The notes: a model not told the origin generated them from the letters alone. DNA of 64,000 bases from Bacteroidales bacterium (GCA_003150235.1 QAMW01000044.1:62001-126000), one strand, 5' to 3'. Shown: positions 53,103 through 62,827, counted from the stretch's first letter. Numbers and translations: made by a program.

Positions 53103-54248
53103 ATGAGTAAATTTCCGATAAAAGAATTTGAATCGCAGGCAACGCCGTTCTATTATTATGATATGGCATTGCTTCACAAGACGTTAGAGGCGGTAAAAGC
53201 TGCTGCTCCTGAAGAAAACTTCCATGTACATTACGCAATAAAAGCTAATGCCAATCCTCTTGTTATAAGTGAGATTGCAAAAGCCGGATTGGGAGTTGAC
53301 TGCGTAAGTGAAGGTGAGATAAAAGCTGCCCTAAAAGCAGGATTCCCGGCTTCAAAAATAGTGTTTGCCGGAGTAGGGAAGGGTGACAGCGAGATTGATT
53401 TTGCTCTTGATAATAATATTGAGTGTTTTAACGTAGAGTCAATCCCGGAGTTACAGTTGATTCAGGAGATGGCAGCTGTGAAATGCAAGATTGCTAATAT
53501 CGCACTGCGCGTAAATCCTGATATTGATGCACACACTCACCACTACATTACCACCGGATTGGAAGAAAACAAGTTTGGTATTGCTCTTGAGATGCTGCAT
53601 CAGGCGGTAGATTTCTGTATAAAGAATCCAAACCTGCGCCTTATTGGTCTTCATTTCCATATCGGTTCGCAGATTACTGTAACTGAACCCTTCAAGATAT
53701 TGTGCGAGCGTATCAACACGTTGGTTGCGCAATACAAGAAACTCGGCGTGGAATTCAACATGATTAATGTAGGGGGTGGTCTTGGCATAGATTATGATGA
53801 TCCTGACGGACATCCAATCCCTGATTTTGAATCTTATTTTGCTGTGTTTCGTGACAATCTCCATCTTGACGGTACACAACAGGTCCATTTTGAACTTGGT
53901 AGATCAATAGTAGGGCAGTGTGGCTCTCTTATTACCAAAGTGCGCTATGTCAAAGAAGGTGTTAAAAAGAAATTTGTGATTGTGGATGCCGGAATGACCG
54001 ATCTCATTCGTCCCGCGCTTTATCAGGCACATCATCTGATTCAAAATATTACTTCCACAAGCAGTGTGGAAGAAGTATATGATGTGGTCGGACCTATATG
54101 TGAGTCATCCGATTGCTTCGGAGTGGAGGAAAAACTGCCTCTCACTCAGCGTGGCGACCTTCTTGCCATCAGGTCGGCGGGAGCGTATGGTGAGATTATG
54201 GCTTCGCAATATAACTGTCGTAATCTACCAGGCAGTTTGGCTCATTAA
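53103..54248 (+). CDS. lysA: Diaminopimelate decarboxylase
   Basis: 381 residues, a PLP enzyme with the lysine in HYAIKANANP (K47), the HFHIGSQ loop, GGGLGIDY, and the C-terminal CESSDCFG with the active-site Cys. It makes lysine from meso-DAP. It is paired with lysC and followed by a strong terminator. It is a little shorter than many LysA but complete. Confidence 0.96.
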   Translation: MSKFPIKEFESQATPFYYYDMALLHKTLEAVKAAAPEENFHVHYAIKANANPLVISEIAKAGLGVDCVSEGEIKAALKAGFPASKIVFAGVGKGDSEIDFALDNNIECFNVESIPELQLIQEMAAVKCKIANIALRVNPDIDAHTHHYITTGLEENKFGIALEMLHQAVDFCIKNPNLRLIGLHFHIGSQITVTEPFKILCERINTLVAQYKKLGVEFNMINVGGGLGIDYDDPDGHPIPDFESYFAVFRDNLHLDGTQQVHFELGRSIVGQCGSLITKVRYVKEGVKKKFVIVDAGMTDLIRPALYQAHHLIQNITSTSSVEEVYDVVGPICESSDCFGVEEKLPLTQRGDLLAIRSAGAYGEIMASQYNCRNLPGSLAH

Positions 54249-54274
54249 CCGGTCTGTCGCAGCCTAAATAAAAA

Positions 54275-54303
54275 CGAGGAGGAATCGTTCCGGTTCCTCC
54301 TCG
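54275..54303 (+). terminator. Terminator after lysA
   Basis: CGAGGAGGAA (54275-54284) and TTCCTCCTCG (54294-54303) form a perfect 10-bp stem around nine bases. The T-run is weak on the plus side (CTCTGTTTT), and an A-run is present on the other side, so it could also serve the convergent ahpC. Confidence 0.75.
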
Positions 54304-54329
54304 CTCTGTTTTGATGGATATAAAATCAA

Positions 54330-54896
54330 TTAAATCTTACCGACAAGTTCGATACTTGGGGTGAGTGTTGTCGCTCCTTTTTTCCATTTTGCCGGGCATA
54401 CTTGACCGGGATGCTCTGCAACAAATTTTGCCGCTTCAATTTTGCGTAAAAGCTCTTGTGCATCACGACCTATGCCATTGTCCTGGATTTCTATTATCTT
54501 TATTTTCCCTTCAGGATTTACTACAAAAGTTGCGCGGTAAGCAAGAAAATCGTCGGGATTCAATACGCCCAATGATTCGCTAAGATACCCCGTCTTATCG
54601 GCAAGCATGGGAAATTTAATCTGACGAATACTTTCCGATGCATCTGCCCATGCCTTGTGCGTAAATTGGGTGTCGGTACTAACAGAATATACCTCGACTC
54701 CAAGTTCTTTAAACTTGTCATAGTTTTCTGCCATGTCAAGCAATTCGGTAGGGCAAACAAAGGTGAAATCGGCAGGATAAAAGAAGAATACGCTCCATTT
54801 TCCCTTGATGTCGTCGCTGCTCACTTCTATGAACTCGCCGTTCTGGTAAGCGGGTAACTTAAAATCTACAATAGTGTTATTTACAATAGGTTCCAT
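54330..54896 (-). CDS. ahpC: Peroxiredoxin AhpC
   Basis: 188 residues, typical 2-Cys peroxiredoxin. The peroxidatic Cys is C48 in FTFVCPTE, and the resolving Cys is C167 in GQVCPAKW. It reduces hydrogen peroxide and organic peroxides. The reductase AhpF is not next to it in this window. It is convergent with lysA. The 282-bp region upstream contains no clear TAnnTTTG box; an OxyR-type or other regulated promoter is possible but not recognised. Confidence 0.96.
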   Translation of the reverse strand: MEPIVNNTIVDFKLPAYQNGEFIEVSSDDIKGKWSVFFFYPADFTFVCPTELLDMAENYDKFKELGVEVYSVSTDTQFTHKAWADASESIRQIKFPMLADKTGYLSESLGVLNPDDFLAYRATFVVNPEGKIKIIEIQDNGIGRDAQELLRKIEAAKFVAEHPGQVCPAKWKKGATTLTPSIELVGKI

Positions 54897-55146
54897 ATAT
54901 TATTATTTATGTTATATCTAATTACAACAACTGCATCCGGGCGTTGTTAATTGCAATGCGCTTAATTATTCCTAATAATCATTGGCTCATTTTAAAATAG
55001 GAGAGATTCATTTTGCCGGAATCCTGTGCCTGACGGTTTCTCCTTGATATACTATTTAACATAATATTGATTATGGGAAAATGGTGAGGCTTGTTTTGGG
55101 GAGGGATGTTTATGCTTTTTGCAACCGGGTTGCGAGCCGGATACCC

Positions 55147-55154
55147 TAACTTTG
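55147..55154 (+). promoter_or_regulatory. Promoter -7 box for the metal-efflux locus
   Basis: TAACTTTG followed by TA is a good TAnnTTTG match 24 bp before the ATG at 55179. No strong -33 or metal-regulator operator was identified. The rest of the region 54897-55146 shows nothing I can name. Confidence 0.55.
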
Positions 55155-55178
55155 TACAAAATTCACTATCTTTACACC

Positions 55179-55625
55179 ATGATGAAGGCTTGCGGCAAAT
55201 ATCTGACATTATTTCTAAGTGTGTTGGTCTTGTTGACTACCACGCTGCAATTTCATCATCATGATTGTCATGGTTCAATCTTTTTCCCTCTTTCTTTTGA
55301 AAAAGACATTGTGATTGATGCTGATGACGGAATTGTCGCATTAGATGATTGCCCTCATCACTATAAGGAAGGCGCAAGCCATGCTCCCGACTGTAAGGGT
55401 CACAAGAAATGCTCAATGCATATTGACCAGTCCGACATTTCGCGACAATATCTGCCATTCCTGTTTTTTCCAGTTATATCAAACCTGTATAAACTTGAGC
55501 TGAAGTTATATCCCGGCACAATCATTTCCGGATATATGAATGATTCCGGATATTTTTTACGGCACCTGTCGTTAATAATCCGGGCATCTTCTATTTTTCG
55601 CGCTCCCCCTTTCATGAATTTATGA
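55179..55625 (+). CDS. His/Cys-rich small protein at the RND efflux locus
   Basis: 148 residues from ATG 55179. A hydrophobic N-terminal segment (YLTLFLSVLVLLTTTLQ) is followed by FHHHDCHGS and a later DDCPHHYKEGASHAPDCKGH segment with KKCSMH, so many metal-type ligands cluster in about 80 residues. Another hydrophobic stretch follows near the middle. Small proteins of this sort accompany heavy-metal RND systems in Bacteroidetes. Metal binding or sensing in the periplasm is the likely role, by inference. Confidence 0.8.
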   Translation: MMKACGKYLTLFLSVLVLLTTTLQFHHHDCHGSIFFPLSFEKDIVIDADDGIVALDDCPHHYKEGASHAPDCKGHKKCSMHIDQSDISRQYLPFLFFPVISNLYKLELKLYPGTIISGYMNDSGYFLRHLSLIIRASSIFRAPPFMNL

Positions 55626-55685
55626 TATTAGAAATCTAATCATTTGATTTACATTTAATTATATTGTCTTAATATTGTAATTTAC

Positions 55686-56831
55686 ATGAAATATATCAAT
55701 ACGACAATGCTGATATGTCTATTGGCATTGGTGTCATGCAATCATGACAAAACTCATGGGCACTCATCTGCTGAGGAAACCACTGAACATGAGATACATA
55801 ATCCCTCTGAAGAAAGCAGTATGGATGAGATAGTATTATCCCCTGCATCCGCTGAGAAATATGGAGTAAAGACAGAGATATTAACAAAAAAGCCTTTCTC
55901 TGACGTATTAAAAGTCAGCGGAAGCATTGTTGGTGCACCTGATGATGTAACTTCCATAGTCGCAAAGTCATCTGGGGTTCTCTCATTTAATAAGGATATC
56001 GTGCCCGGTAGAAAGCTACAGGCAGGAACGGCTATCGGCACTGTTAACTCGAAAGGGCTTTCCGGCGGGGATGTCGATGAAGTCGCGTCGCTGCAGTATC
56101 AGGCGGCAAAAAAAGAATTGGATAGAATAACTCCCTTATATAAGGATGGAATTGTATCCGCCAAAGAGTATAATGCAGCCGTAGCGGCTTGCGAACAGGC
56201 TCGCGCCGCATATTCCGGTCGTAATTCCGGTAGCTCTCTCGTATCACCTGTAAACGGTGTGATTACCGAGCTATTGGTAAAACAAGGTGAATATGTGACT
56301 GTCGGACAACAGGTGGCGACTGTGTCGCGTAATTCAAGACTTATGTTACGTGCCGATGTGCCTCAGAAATATCATTCAATACTTTCCGGTATCACTTCCG
56401 CAAACTTCCGCCCTGCATATTCAGAGGAGGTGTTTTCTATCACTGAACTAAATGGATCCCGCTCATCTTCAACTGACAATGTATCGGTACAACCGGGTTA
56501 TATACCGGTATATTTCGCTTTTGACAACAACGGCTCTGTAGTGCCCGGCAGCAGTGCGGAAGTATATCTTCAACGAGAGGCGGTTGACTCTATGCTTGTA
56601 ATACCTGTCTGTGCCCTTACCGAGCAACAGGGCAAGCTGTTCGCCTACGTGAAACTTGACGATCATGGCTATGAAAAGCGTAATGTGACAATCGGAATGT
56701 CGAATGGCAAGAACGCCCAGCTCCTGTCGGGCATCAATGAAGGCGAGACGATTGTAACCGAAGGCGTGATATTCGTCAAACTTGCCGAGACATCCAATGT
56801 AGTTCCTGAAGGTCACTCCCATAATCATTAA
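55686..56831 (+). CDS. RND efflux periplasmic adaptor (CzcB/CusB-like lipoprotein)
   Basis: 381 residues. MKYINTTMLICLLALVSCN is a lipoprotein signal. The N-terminus is His-rich (HDKTHGHSSAEE), as is the C-terminus (GHSHNH). A barrel-sandwich hybrid and hairpin (GVLSFNKDIVPGRKL to SPVNGVITELLVKQGEYV) follow. It links the inner membrane pump to the outer membrane channel. The His-rich ends suggest metal rather than drug substrates. It is four bases upstream of the pump gene. Confidence 0.9.
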   Translation: MKYINTTMLICLLALVSCNHDKTHGHSSAEETTEHEIHNPSEESSMDEIVLSPASAEKYGVKTEILTKKPFSDVLKVSGSIVGAPDDVTSIVAKSSGVLSFNKDIVPGRKLQAGTAIGTVNSKGLSGGDVDEVASLQYQAAKKELDRITPLYKDGIVSAKEYNAAVAACEQARAAYSGRNSGSSLVSPVNGVITELLVKQGEYVTVGQQVATVSRNSRLMLRADVPQKYHSILSGITSANFRPAYSEEVFSITELNGSRSSSTDNVSVQPGYIPVYFAFDNNGSVVPGSSAEVYLQREAVDSMLVIPVCALTEQQGKLFAYVKLDDHGYEKRNVTIGMSNGKNAQLLSGINEGETIVTEGVIFVKLAETSNVVPEGHSHNH

Positions 56832-56834
56832 ACC

Positions 56835-59800
56835 ATGCTTAACCGAATTATCAAATTCTCGTTATCCAACCGTGTCTCGGTTGTGATATTGTCGGGGTTG
56901 CTACTGCTTGCCGGTTGCGCAGTGTTGCTGAAAATGGAAGTTGACATTTTCCCTGACCTGAATGCCCCTACCGTAGTAGTGATGACAGAAGCACCGGGAC
57001 TCGCTCCCGAAGAAGTAGAAAAAGTGGTCACCTACCCTGTCGAGACCACTCTCAACGGTGCTACGGATGTGCGCCGGGTAAGATCCTCCTCCGCCACCGG
57101 ATTTTCAGTAGTATGGATTGAGTTTGATTGGGGAACAGACATCTACAAGGCTCGTCAGATTGTTTCTGAACGTCTCAATGAAGTGGCTGAAAAGCTACCG
57201 GCAGGTGTTGGTACTCCCGTGATAGGTCCACAATCATCCATACTCGGAGAGATGCTTATTATCGGTCTTACCGCCGATTCCACATCAATGACTGAATTAC
57301 GTACTATCGCTGATCGCACTATCAGTCCGCATCTTCTTTCAATCGGAGGTGTATCACAAGTCTCGGTGCTTGGAGGCGATGTCAAGGAATATCAGATTCA
57401 GATGAATCCTGATAAAATGAAACACTTTGACATAACCCTTGACGAGGTGCTTGCCGCCACGGAATCCATCAACGACAATGCTTCCGGAGGTATCGTGTAC
57501 GACTATGGAAATGAATATATTATAAAAGGAGATGTAAATACATCCTCAGTCGAGGAAATTGGCAATTCTGTTATAAGAAGTGATGAACGTGGAATAGTCC
57601 TGCTCTCTGATATCGCCGATGTCGTAATCGGAGGAAAACTGCCTCTGACCGGTGCCGCTTCCTTAAAATGCAAGCCGGCTGTGCTTTTAACCGTGACGAA
57701 ACAACCGTCGACCGGTACTATCGAACTCACTGAGACTATTGAGAATGAACTGGCAAAGATAAAGTCATCAATCCCTTCCGACATAAAAATTACAACTGAT
57801 ATTTTCCGTCAAAGTGATTTTATTGACAGTTCGATAAGCAATCTTCAGCAATCATTGTTTGAAGGTGCTCTATTTGTGATTGTCATCTTGTTTTTCTTTC
57901 TGATGAATGTACGCACGACACTGATATCCCTTGTCGCGCTTCCAATGTCGATTATCGTCACGGTAATAGTGCTGAATCTTCTGGGACTGAGCATCAACAC
58001 AATGAGTCTTGGCGGTATCGCCATCGCCATAGGCTCGCTGGTCGATGATGCTATTGTCGATGTAGAGAATGTCTATAAACGGTTACGGGAAAATTCATGT
58101 CTCCCAGAAGATGAACGCCGCTCCACCATATCAGTCGTCTTTGAGGCATCGAAAGAAGTGCGTATGCCCATATTTAATTCCTCGCTGATAATTATAGCCA
58201 GTTTCCTTCCGCTCTTTTTCCTTCGTGGTCTTGAAGGCAGGATGCTGATACCTCTGGGCATATCTTTTATTGTTGCTCTTGTGGCATCGACCGTGGTGGC
58301 GTTGACTCTTACCCCTGTACTATGCAGCTATCTGTTGAAAAGTAATGAAGCCGATAAACTTGGTAAGGAATCGTGGGTTGCAAGAAATTTAAAATCGTTA
58401 TATCGTCGCGGACTCGACTTTACCTTCCTTCATAAAAAATCACTTCTTGCAAGTGTGTCAGCACTATTTGTAATCGCCATTTCTCTATTTTTCACCTTAG
58501 GACGCAGTTTCCTCCCGGCATTCAATGAAGGTTCCTTTACAATCAATGTAAGTGCGCTTCCGGGTATTTCACTCGAAGAAAGCGACCACATCGGCAGAAT
58601 CGCTGAAGAGGCGATATTATCGGTGCCGGAAGTGCAGACTGTAGCGAGAAAGACAGGCCGTGCAGAACTGGATGAACATTCTTTGGGTGTAAACGTGTCG
58701 GAAATAGAGGCTCCTTACCGGCTTTCCGACCGCTCTCGGGAGGAAGTCGTCCGTGAGTTACGTGCCAAATTGTCGGAAATACCCGGTGTTAATATTGAAA
58801 TCGGTCAGCCCATATCTCATCGTATCGATGCCATGCTTTCCGGTACTGAGGCACAGATTGCAATAAAGATTTTCGGTGACGATCTCCAGTCGCTGTATGC
58901 GGTCGGTTCGCAGATAAAGAAATATATATCTGATATTCCCGGTATAGTTGATGTCAATATCGAGCAGCAGGTAGGTCGTCCACAGCTTGACATACGCCCG
59001 CGCCGCGAGATGCTCGCCCGCTACGGCATCCCTGTTAACAAGTTCGTTGAGTTTATTAATGTGACGTTGGGGGGCAAAACCGTTTCGCAGGTTTATGAAG
59101 GCGGACTCCCTTATGATGTCACCCTGAGGGTCGATAATGACCACAGAGAGACATTGACTGCTATCTCGGAACTTATGATTGACAGCAATGTCGGTAAAAT
59201 TCCGCTTGACAATGTGGCTGAAATCGTGTCAACCACCGGTCCCAATACGATTAATCGCGAAAATGTAAGCCGTCGTATCGTGGTCTCTGCAAATGTCGAT
59301 GACCGCGATTTGAGAAGTGCGGTCAATGATATCCAACGTGCTGTCGAAGAAAATGTGAAGTTCCCCGAAGGATATTACATCAATTACTCGGGACAGTTTG
59401 AAAGTGAAGCGGAGGCATCGCGTACTCTCGCTCTCACCTCTCTTGGTGCATTGATTATCATAATAATGCTTCTTTACTCTGAATTTCACGACATGAAGCA
59501 GACCTTGATAATACTTGTCAACATGCCCCTTGCCATGATTGGCGGTATTGTGATATTGCGACTTACTTCCGGAGAGATGAATATACCGGCTATAATAGGT
59601 TTCATATCTTTGCTTGGAATTACGACCCGTAACGGAATGTTGCTCATTTCACGATACAATCACCTTGCACAGGAGCAGGTAGGACTTGCAGAGCGTATCC
59701 GCATCGGTTCGGTTGACAGGCTTCTCCCGATCATGATGACGGCACTCACTTCCGCTCTTGCTCTTATCCCTCTTGCACTCCGTGGCAACGAGCCTGGAAA

Positions 59801-59924
59801 TGAGATACAATCGCCTATGGCCATAGTTATTTTAGGCGGTCTTATAACTTCTACACTTTTAAACATATTTGTTACCCCCGTGTTATATTATTTAACAAAC
59901 AAGAAAAAAAGTGTAACTTTGTAA
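56835..59924 (+). CDS. Heavy-metal RND efflux pump (CzcA/CusA family)
   Basis: 1029 residues with the RND layout of twelve membrane segments and two large periplasmic loops. Family motifs include PGLAPEEVEKVVTYPVE near the N-terminus and GSLVDDAIVDVENVYKRL in the fourth segment, with acidic residues for proton coupling. It is a heavy-metal pump by family; copper/silver versus zinc/cobalt/cadmium cannot be decided here. It overlaps the promoter of the TolC-type gene at its last codons. Confidence 0.9.
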   Translation: MLNRIIKFSLSNRVSVVILSGLLLLAGCAVLLKMEVDIFPDLNAPTVVVMTEAPGLAPEEVEKVVTYPVETTLNGATDVRRVRSSSATGFSVVWIEFDWGTDIYKARQIVSERLNEVAEKLPAGVGTPVIGPQSSILGEMLIIGLTADSTSMTELRTIADRTISPHLLSIGGVSQVSVLGGDVKEYQIQMNPDKMKHFDITLDEVLAATESINDNASGGIVYDYGNEYIIKGDVNTSSVEEIGNSVIRSDERGIVLLSDIADVVIGGKLPLTGAASLKCKPAVLLTVTKQPSTGTIELTETIENELAKIKSSIPSDIKITTDIFRQSDFIDSSISNLQQSLFEGALFVIVILFFFLMNVRTTLISLVALPMSIIVTVIVLNLLGLSINTMSLGGIAIAIGSLVDDAIVDVENVYKRLRENSCLPEDERRSTISVVFEASKEVRMPIFNSSLIIIASFLPLFFLRGLEGRMLIPLGISFIVALVASTVVALTLTPVLCSYLLKSNEADKLGKESWVARNLKSLYRRGLDFTFLHKKSLLASVSALFVIAISLFFTLGRSFLPAFNEGSFTINVSALPGISLEESDHIGRIAEEAILSVPEVQTVARKTGRAELDEHSLGVNVSEIEAPYRLSDRSREEVVRELRAKLSEIPGVNIEIGQPISHRIDAMLSGTEAQIAIKIFGDDLQSLYAVGSQIKKYISDIPGIVDVNIEQQVGRPQLDIRPRREMLARYGIPVNKFVEFINVTLGGKTVSQVYEGGLPYDVTLRVDNDHRETLTAISELMIDSNVGKIPLDNVAEIVSTTGPNTINRENVSRRIVVSANVDDRDLRSAVNDIQRAVEENVKFPEGYYINYSGQFESEAEASRTLALTSLGALIIIIMLLYSEFHDMKQTLIILVNMPLAMIGGIVILRLTSGEMNIPAIIGFISLLGITTRNGMLLISRYNHLAQEQVGLAERIRIGSVDRLLPIMMTALTSALALIPLALRGNEPGNEIQSPMAIVILGGLITSTLLNIFVTPVLYYLTNKKKSVTL
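59914..59921 (+). promoter_or_regulatory. Internal promoter -7 box for the TolC-type gene
   Basis: TAACTTTG lies on the last codons of the pump gene, 28 bp before the ATG at 59950. If used, the outer-membrane channel can be made apart from the pump. No clear -33 element is seen. Confidence 0.45.
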
Positions 59925-59949
59925 GTTGAACTCATAACAGAAATAACTC

Positions 59950-61143
59950 ATGCTGAAATCAGGTACAAGCCTTCTGTTTGTCACGTTAAGTGCATTCAAT
60001 GTTGGCATCAATGCACAAAATTTCGACACGTTGCTTAATAAAGTGGTGAGCAATAATACCGAACTGATGTCATCGGTTGCAGCCGCCCATAGTGAATTAC
60101 TTACTCTAAAGAGTGAAAACAATCTTCCCGACCCTGAGGTCGAGTTGGAGTATCAATGGGGGCGTCACGAAGTTGGTGACAAGTTCGATGTCAATGTGAC
60201 ACAAGGTTTTGACTGGCCGGGAGCATACGCTGCGCGGGGAAAAGCTAATAAATTTGCATCGGAGGCAATGGCTTATCTAAACAAAAGCAACTATCTCGAC
60301 AAACGCCTGGAAATAAAGCAGACTCTTATTGATATCGTCAATGTCAAGAAAAATATGAATGTGGTAAGAAGCCGTCTCTCGCTGATGGACAACATGATCG
60401 AGAAATACACTACGGGTGTACACAATGGCGAACTCACCATCCTTGACCTGCGCAAACTCAAAATAGAGAAAATACGGCTCGACGAGTCGATGACTTCTCT
60501 TGAATCAGAGTTTGCCTTACTCAAATCAACGCTTGAAGCGCAGAATGGCGGTAATGATTGCGATGACATTATTGCGGCAATCGACAATTATCCCGACGAT
60601 GCCATACTCCCGGCTGAGGAATATGAAAAAATCATCGAGGAAAATGACCCTGCAGTAAAGTATAGTTCGCTCATGATGCAGTCACAGACACAGAGAGTGA
60701 AGGCAGAGCGTCTCATGCGTTTGCCGGGGTTCACTCTCGGCTATCACCACAGCTGGGAAGATGGCGATGTATTTAACGGCTTGATTGTAGGAGTGACATT
60801 ACCGGTATTCTCTACCCACAATAAAGTGCGCGCGGCAAAAGCTTTGCGCCGTTCACTGGAGTATGACGAAATGACCGTAGCCATCCAACGTCGTGCCACC
60901 GTGAAATCAGACCGCGAAAAAGCCCTTGCGCTCTATCGCCAGATGTCGGCTTACGAGTCGGCATTAAAGAATGACAATTCGGTCGAATTGCTGAAAAAGT
61001 CACTTGAAGGCGGACAGATATCACTGCTTGACTATCTCGGGGAGATGGACTATTACATGCAGGCTGAGCGTGATTATCTTGACGTACAATACCGTTACCA
61101 TCAGACACTCGCCAATCTTAACAAATACAAAGCATTGGATTAG
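59950..61143 (+). CDS. TolC family outer-membrane efflux channel
   Basis: 397 residues. The N-terminal segment MLKSGTSLLFVTLSAFNVGINAQ resembles a signal peptide. Long coiled-coil helices follow with the TolC pattern (LPDPEVELEYQWGRHEVGDK, then repeated ELLTLKSE-like helices). It completes the RND tripartite pump. It is separated from the pump gene by 25 bp and is followed by a terminator. Confidence 0.9.
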   Translation: MLKSGTSLLFVTLSAFNVGINAQNFDTLLNKVVSNNTELMSSVAAAHSELLTLKSENNLPDPEVELEYQWGRHEVGDKFDVNVTQGFDWPGAYAARGKANKFASEAMAYLNKSNYLDKRLEIKQTLIDIVNVKKNMNVVRSRLSLMDNMIEKYTTGVHNGELTILDLRKLKIEKIRLDESMTSLESEFALLKSTLEAQNGGNDCDDIIAAIDNYPDDAILPAEEYEKIIEENDPAVKYSSLMMQSQTQRVKAERLMRLPGFTLGYHHSWEDGDVFNGLIVGVTLPVFSTHNKVRAAKALRRSLEYDEMTVAIQRRATVKSDREKALALYRQMSAYESALKNDNSVELLKKSLEGGQISLLDYLGEMDYYMQAERDYLDVQYRYHQTLANLNKYKALD

Positions 61144-61170
61144 CAAGTGTTATAAACATTTAAAGCGTTG

Positions 61171-61205
61171 AAACGCCCTAAACTTTTACCGGTTTAGGGC
61201 GTTTT
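61171..61205 (+). terminator. Terminator after the TolC-type gene
   Basis: AAACGCCCTAAAC (61171-61183) pairs with GTTTAGGGCGTTT (61192-61204), a perfect 13-bp stem with loop TTTTACCG, followed by T-rich sequence. Confidence 0.92.
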
Positions 61206-61240
61206 AGTTTCAAAACATACAAAAAAACATACTTTACAAT

Positions 61241-61837
61241 ATGGAAATCAACGTATACTCTCAGCCCAAATTACCCTATGCACCTGATGCCCTGGCTCCT
61301 GCAATAAGTGCAGAAACAATAAGCTATCACTGGGGTAAACACGAAAAAGCTTATATAGATAATCTGAATAAGCTTATCCGAGACACTGAATGGGAAGATA
61401 CCCCTCTTGAAGAGATTATCCGTCAAGCTAACGGTCCGCTATTTAATAACGCATCGCAGGCATGGAACCATATTTTCTACTTCTTCTCCTTCAGTCCTGA
61501 CGGAGGAGGCGAACCTCACGGTGATCTTGCTGACGCTATCAAGGAAGAGTTTGGCTCTTTTGATGAGTTCAAGAGGCTTTTTGTAGAAGCAGGCGTAGGT
61601 TTGTTCGGTTCAGGATGGGTTTGGCTTTCCCAGGACAAAGACGGAAAACTTTTTATCACCCAGGGACCAAACGCTGCAAACCCGTTGACACAGGGACTAA
61701 CCCCGATATTGACATTCGATGTCTGGGAACACGCATATTATCTTGATTACCAAAATCGTCGTGCCGAAGCGCTTGACAAACTCTGGGACATCATAGACTG
61801 GGATGTCGTGGGAAGCAGGTATTCCAAAAAGATGTAA
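61241..61837 (+). CDS. sodB: Superoxide dismutase, iron type
   Basis: 198 residues. The metal ligands are H30 (SYHWGKHE), H77 (AWNHIFYF), D160 and H164 (TFDVWEHAYYLDY). Q73 in NNASQAWNH is the position typical of Fe-dependent SOD. It converts superoxide to O2 and H2O2, complementing AhpC in the same stretch of the chromosome. It has no neighbour in an operon. Confidence 0.96.
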   Translation: MEINVYSQPKLPYAPDALAPAISAETISYHWGKHEKAYIDNLNKLIRDTEWEDTPLEEIIRQANGPLFNNASQAWNHIFYFFSFSPDGGGEPHGDLADAIKEEFGSFDEFKRLFVEAGVGLFGSGWVWLSQDKDGKLFITQGPNAANPLTQGLTPILTFDVWEHAYYLDYQNRRAEALDKLWDIIDWDVVGSRYSKKM

Positions 61838-61915
61838 TCGTACTTTTTCTCATAAAAACATACTAACGCAAGAAACAGACTATAGCACTTTTAAGCATAA
61901 TGTGATGAATGAAGG

Positions 61916-61948
61916 TCGGAGGACTCGTGAGAGCCCTCCGATTTTTTT
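61916..61948 (+). terminator. Terminator after sodB with GNRA loop
   Basis: TCGGAGG (61916-61922) pairs with CCTCCGA (61935-61941). An inner CTC/GAG closes a GTGA tetraloop, with an A-C mismatch between. Seven T follow. Confidence 0.93.
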
Positions 61949-62016
61949 ATTGGCGTACATGACCTGTAAAACAATCCTTTGTCTTATGTGTTTTTACTAT
62001 AAAAATTCAGCTATTT

Positions 62017-62775
62017 ATGGATAATACCGTAACTCCGTCATCCACGCCTAAGTCATTGACACGACCGAAGCATTCAAATGTAAAAAGAAACATATTGCGT
62101 ACATTGCATATCCTTGTGCTCATGTGCTCCATAGGTCTCATTGTGCTTATATCATACGATTGTTTCAGAAACATCTCGTTTCTCGCTAATGAGACATACA
62201 TGAATATTCAGTTCTGGATATGTCTCTTTTTCATCTTCGATGTCATAGTAGAATTTTTCTTCGCCCCTAAAAAGTGGAAATATATCTGTTCTCACCTATT
62301 TTTCCTGATAGTCAGTATTCCGTATCTTAACATAATTTCATATTACGGTATTAATCTTTCACCGGAGATGCAATATCTGGTAAGGTTCATACCGATGATT
62401 CGCGCCGCCTATGTACTGACCATAGTACTTGGCGTATTAGCGACCGACAAAATCTCAAGTCTTTTCACTGCATATGTAGGCTTGCTCGTCGCCACGGTAT
62501 ATTTCGCCAGCCTTATGTTTTTCATCGAGGAGCACTACATCAATCCGGGTGTCACTACCTATTGGTCGGCACTATGGTGGTCATTTATGGATGTTACTAC
62601 TGTAGGATGTAATATAAATGCGATTACACCTACCGGAAAGGTGCTTGCCGTGATTCTGGCTGCCGAGGGACTCATACTGTTTCCGATTTTTACGGTATAT
62701 ATCACCAATGCGTTGACCCGCAAGTCGGCGGAAAACACCCAATCGCCAAAAACATCCACGGCAAAAGCTGCATGA
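62017..62775 (+). CDS. Ion channel family protein with atypical selectivity filter
   Basis: 252 residues with about six hydrophobic segments, including an S4-like stretch with Arg (VRFIPMIRAAYVLT), followed by a pore helix and filter (SALWWSFMDVTTVGCN), then an inner helix (VLAVILAAEGLILFPIFTVY). The shape matches voltage-type potassium channels (ALWWSVETATTVGYGD in KcsA). The filter TVGYG is here TVGCN, losing the aromatic and the last Gly. It may therefore conduct another cation or be non-conducting. It stands alone after the sodB terminator and ahead of a type IX secreted protein gene. Confidence 0.85.
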   Translation: MDNTVTPSSTPKSLTRPKHSNVKRNILRTLHILVLMCSIGLIVLISYDCFRNISFLANETYMNIQFWICLFFIFDVIVEFFFAPKKWKYICSHLFFLIVSIPYLNIISYYGINLSPEMQYLVRFIPMIRAAYVLTIVLGVLATDKISSLFTAYVGLLVATVYFASLMFFIEEHYINPGVTTYWSALWWSFMDVTTVGCNINAITPTGKVLAVILAAEGLILFPIFTVYITNALTRKSAENTQSPKTSTAKAA

Positions 62776-62827
62776 ATTGGTTAAATGCGTTAACATCAGA
62801 TTATTTCCGAATTTCACTTTTTTGGAC

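Noticed and set aside
54897..55146. OxyR-type operator upstream of ahpC
   Set aside because: Inverted segments such as ACAAC/GTTGT are present but do not fit a pattern I can name with confidence.
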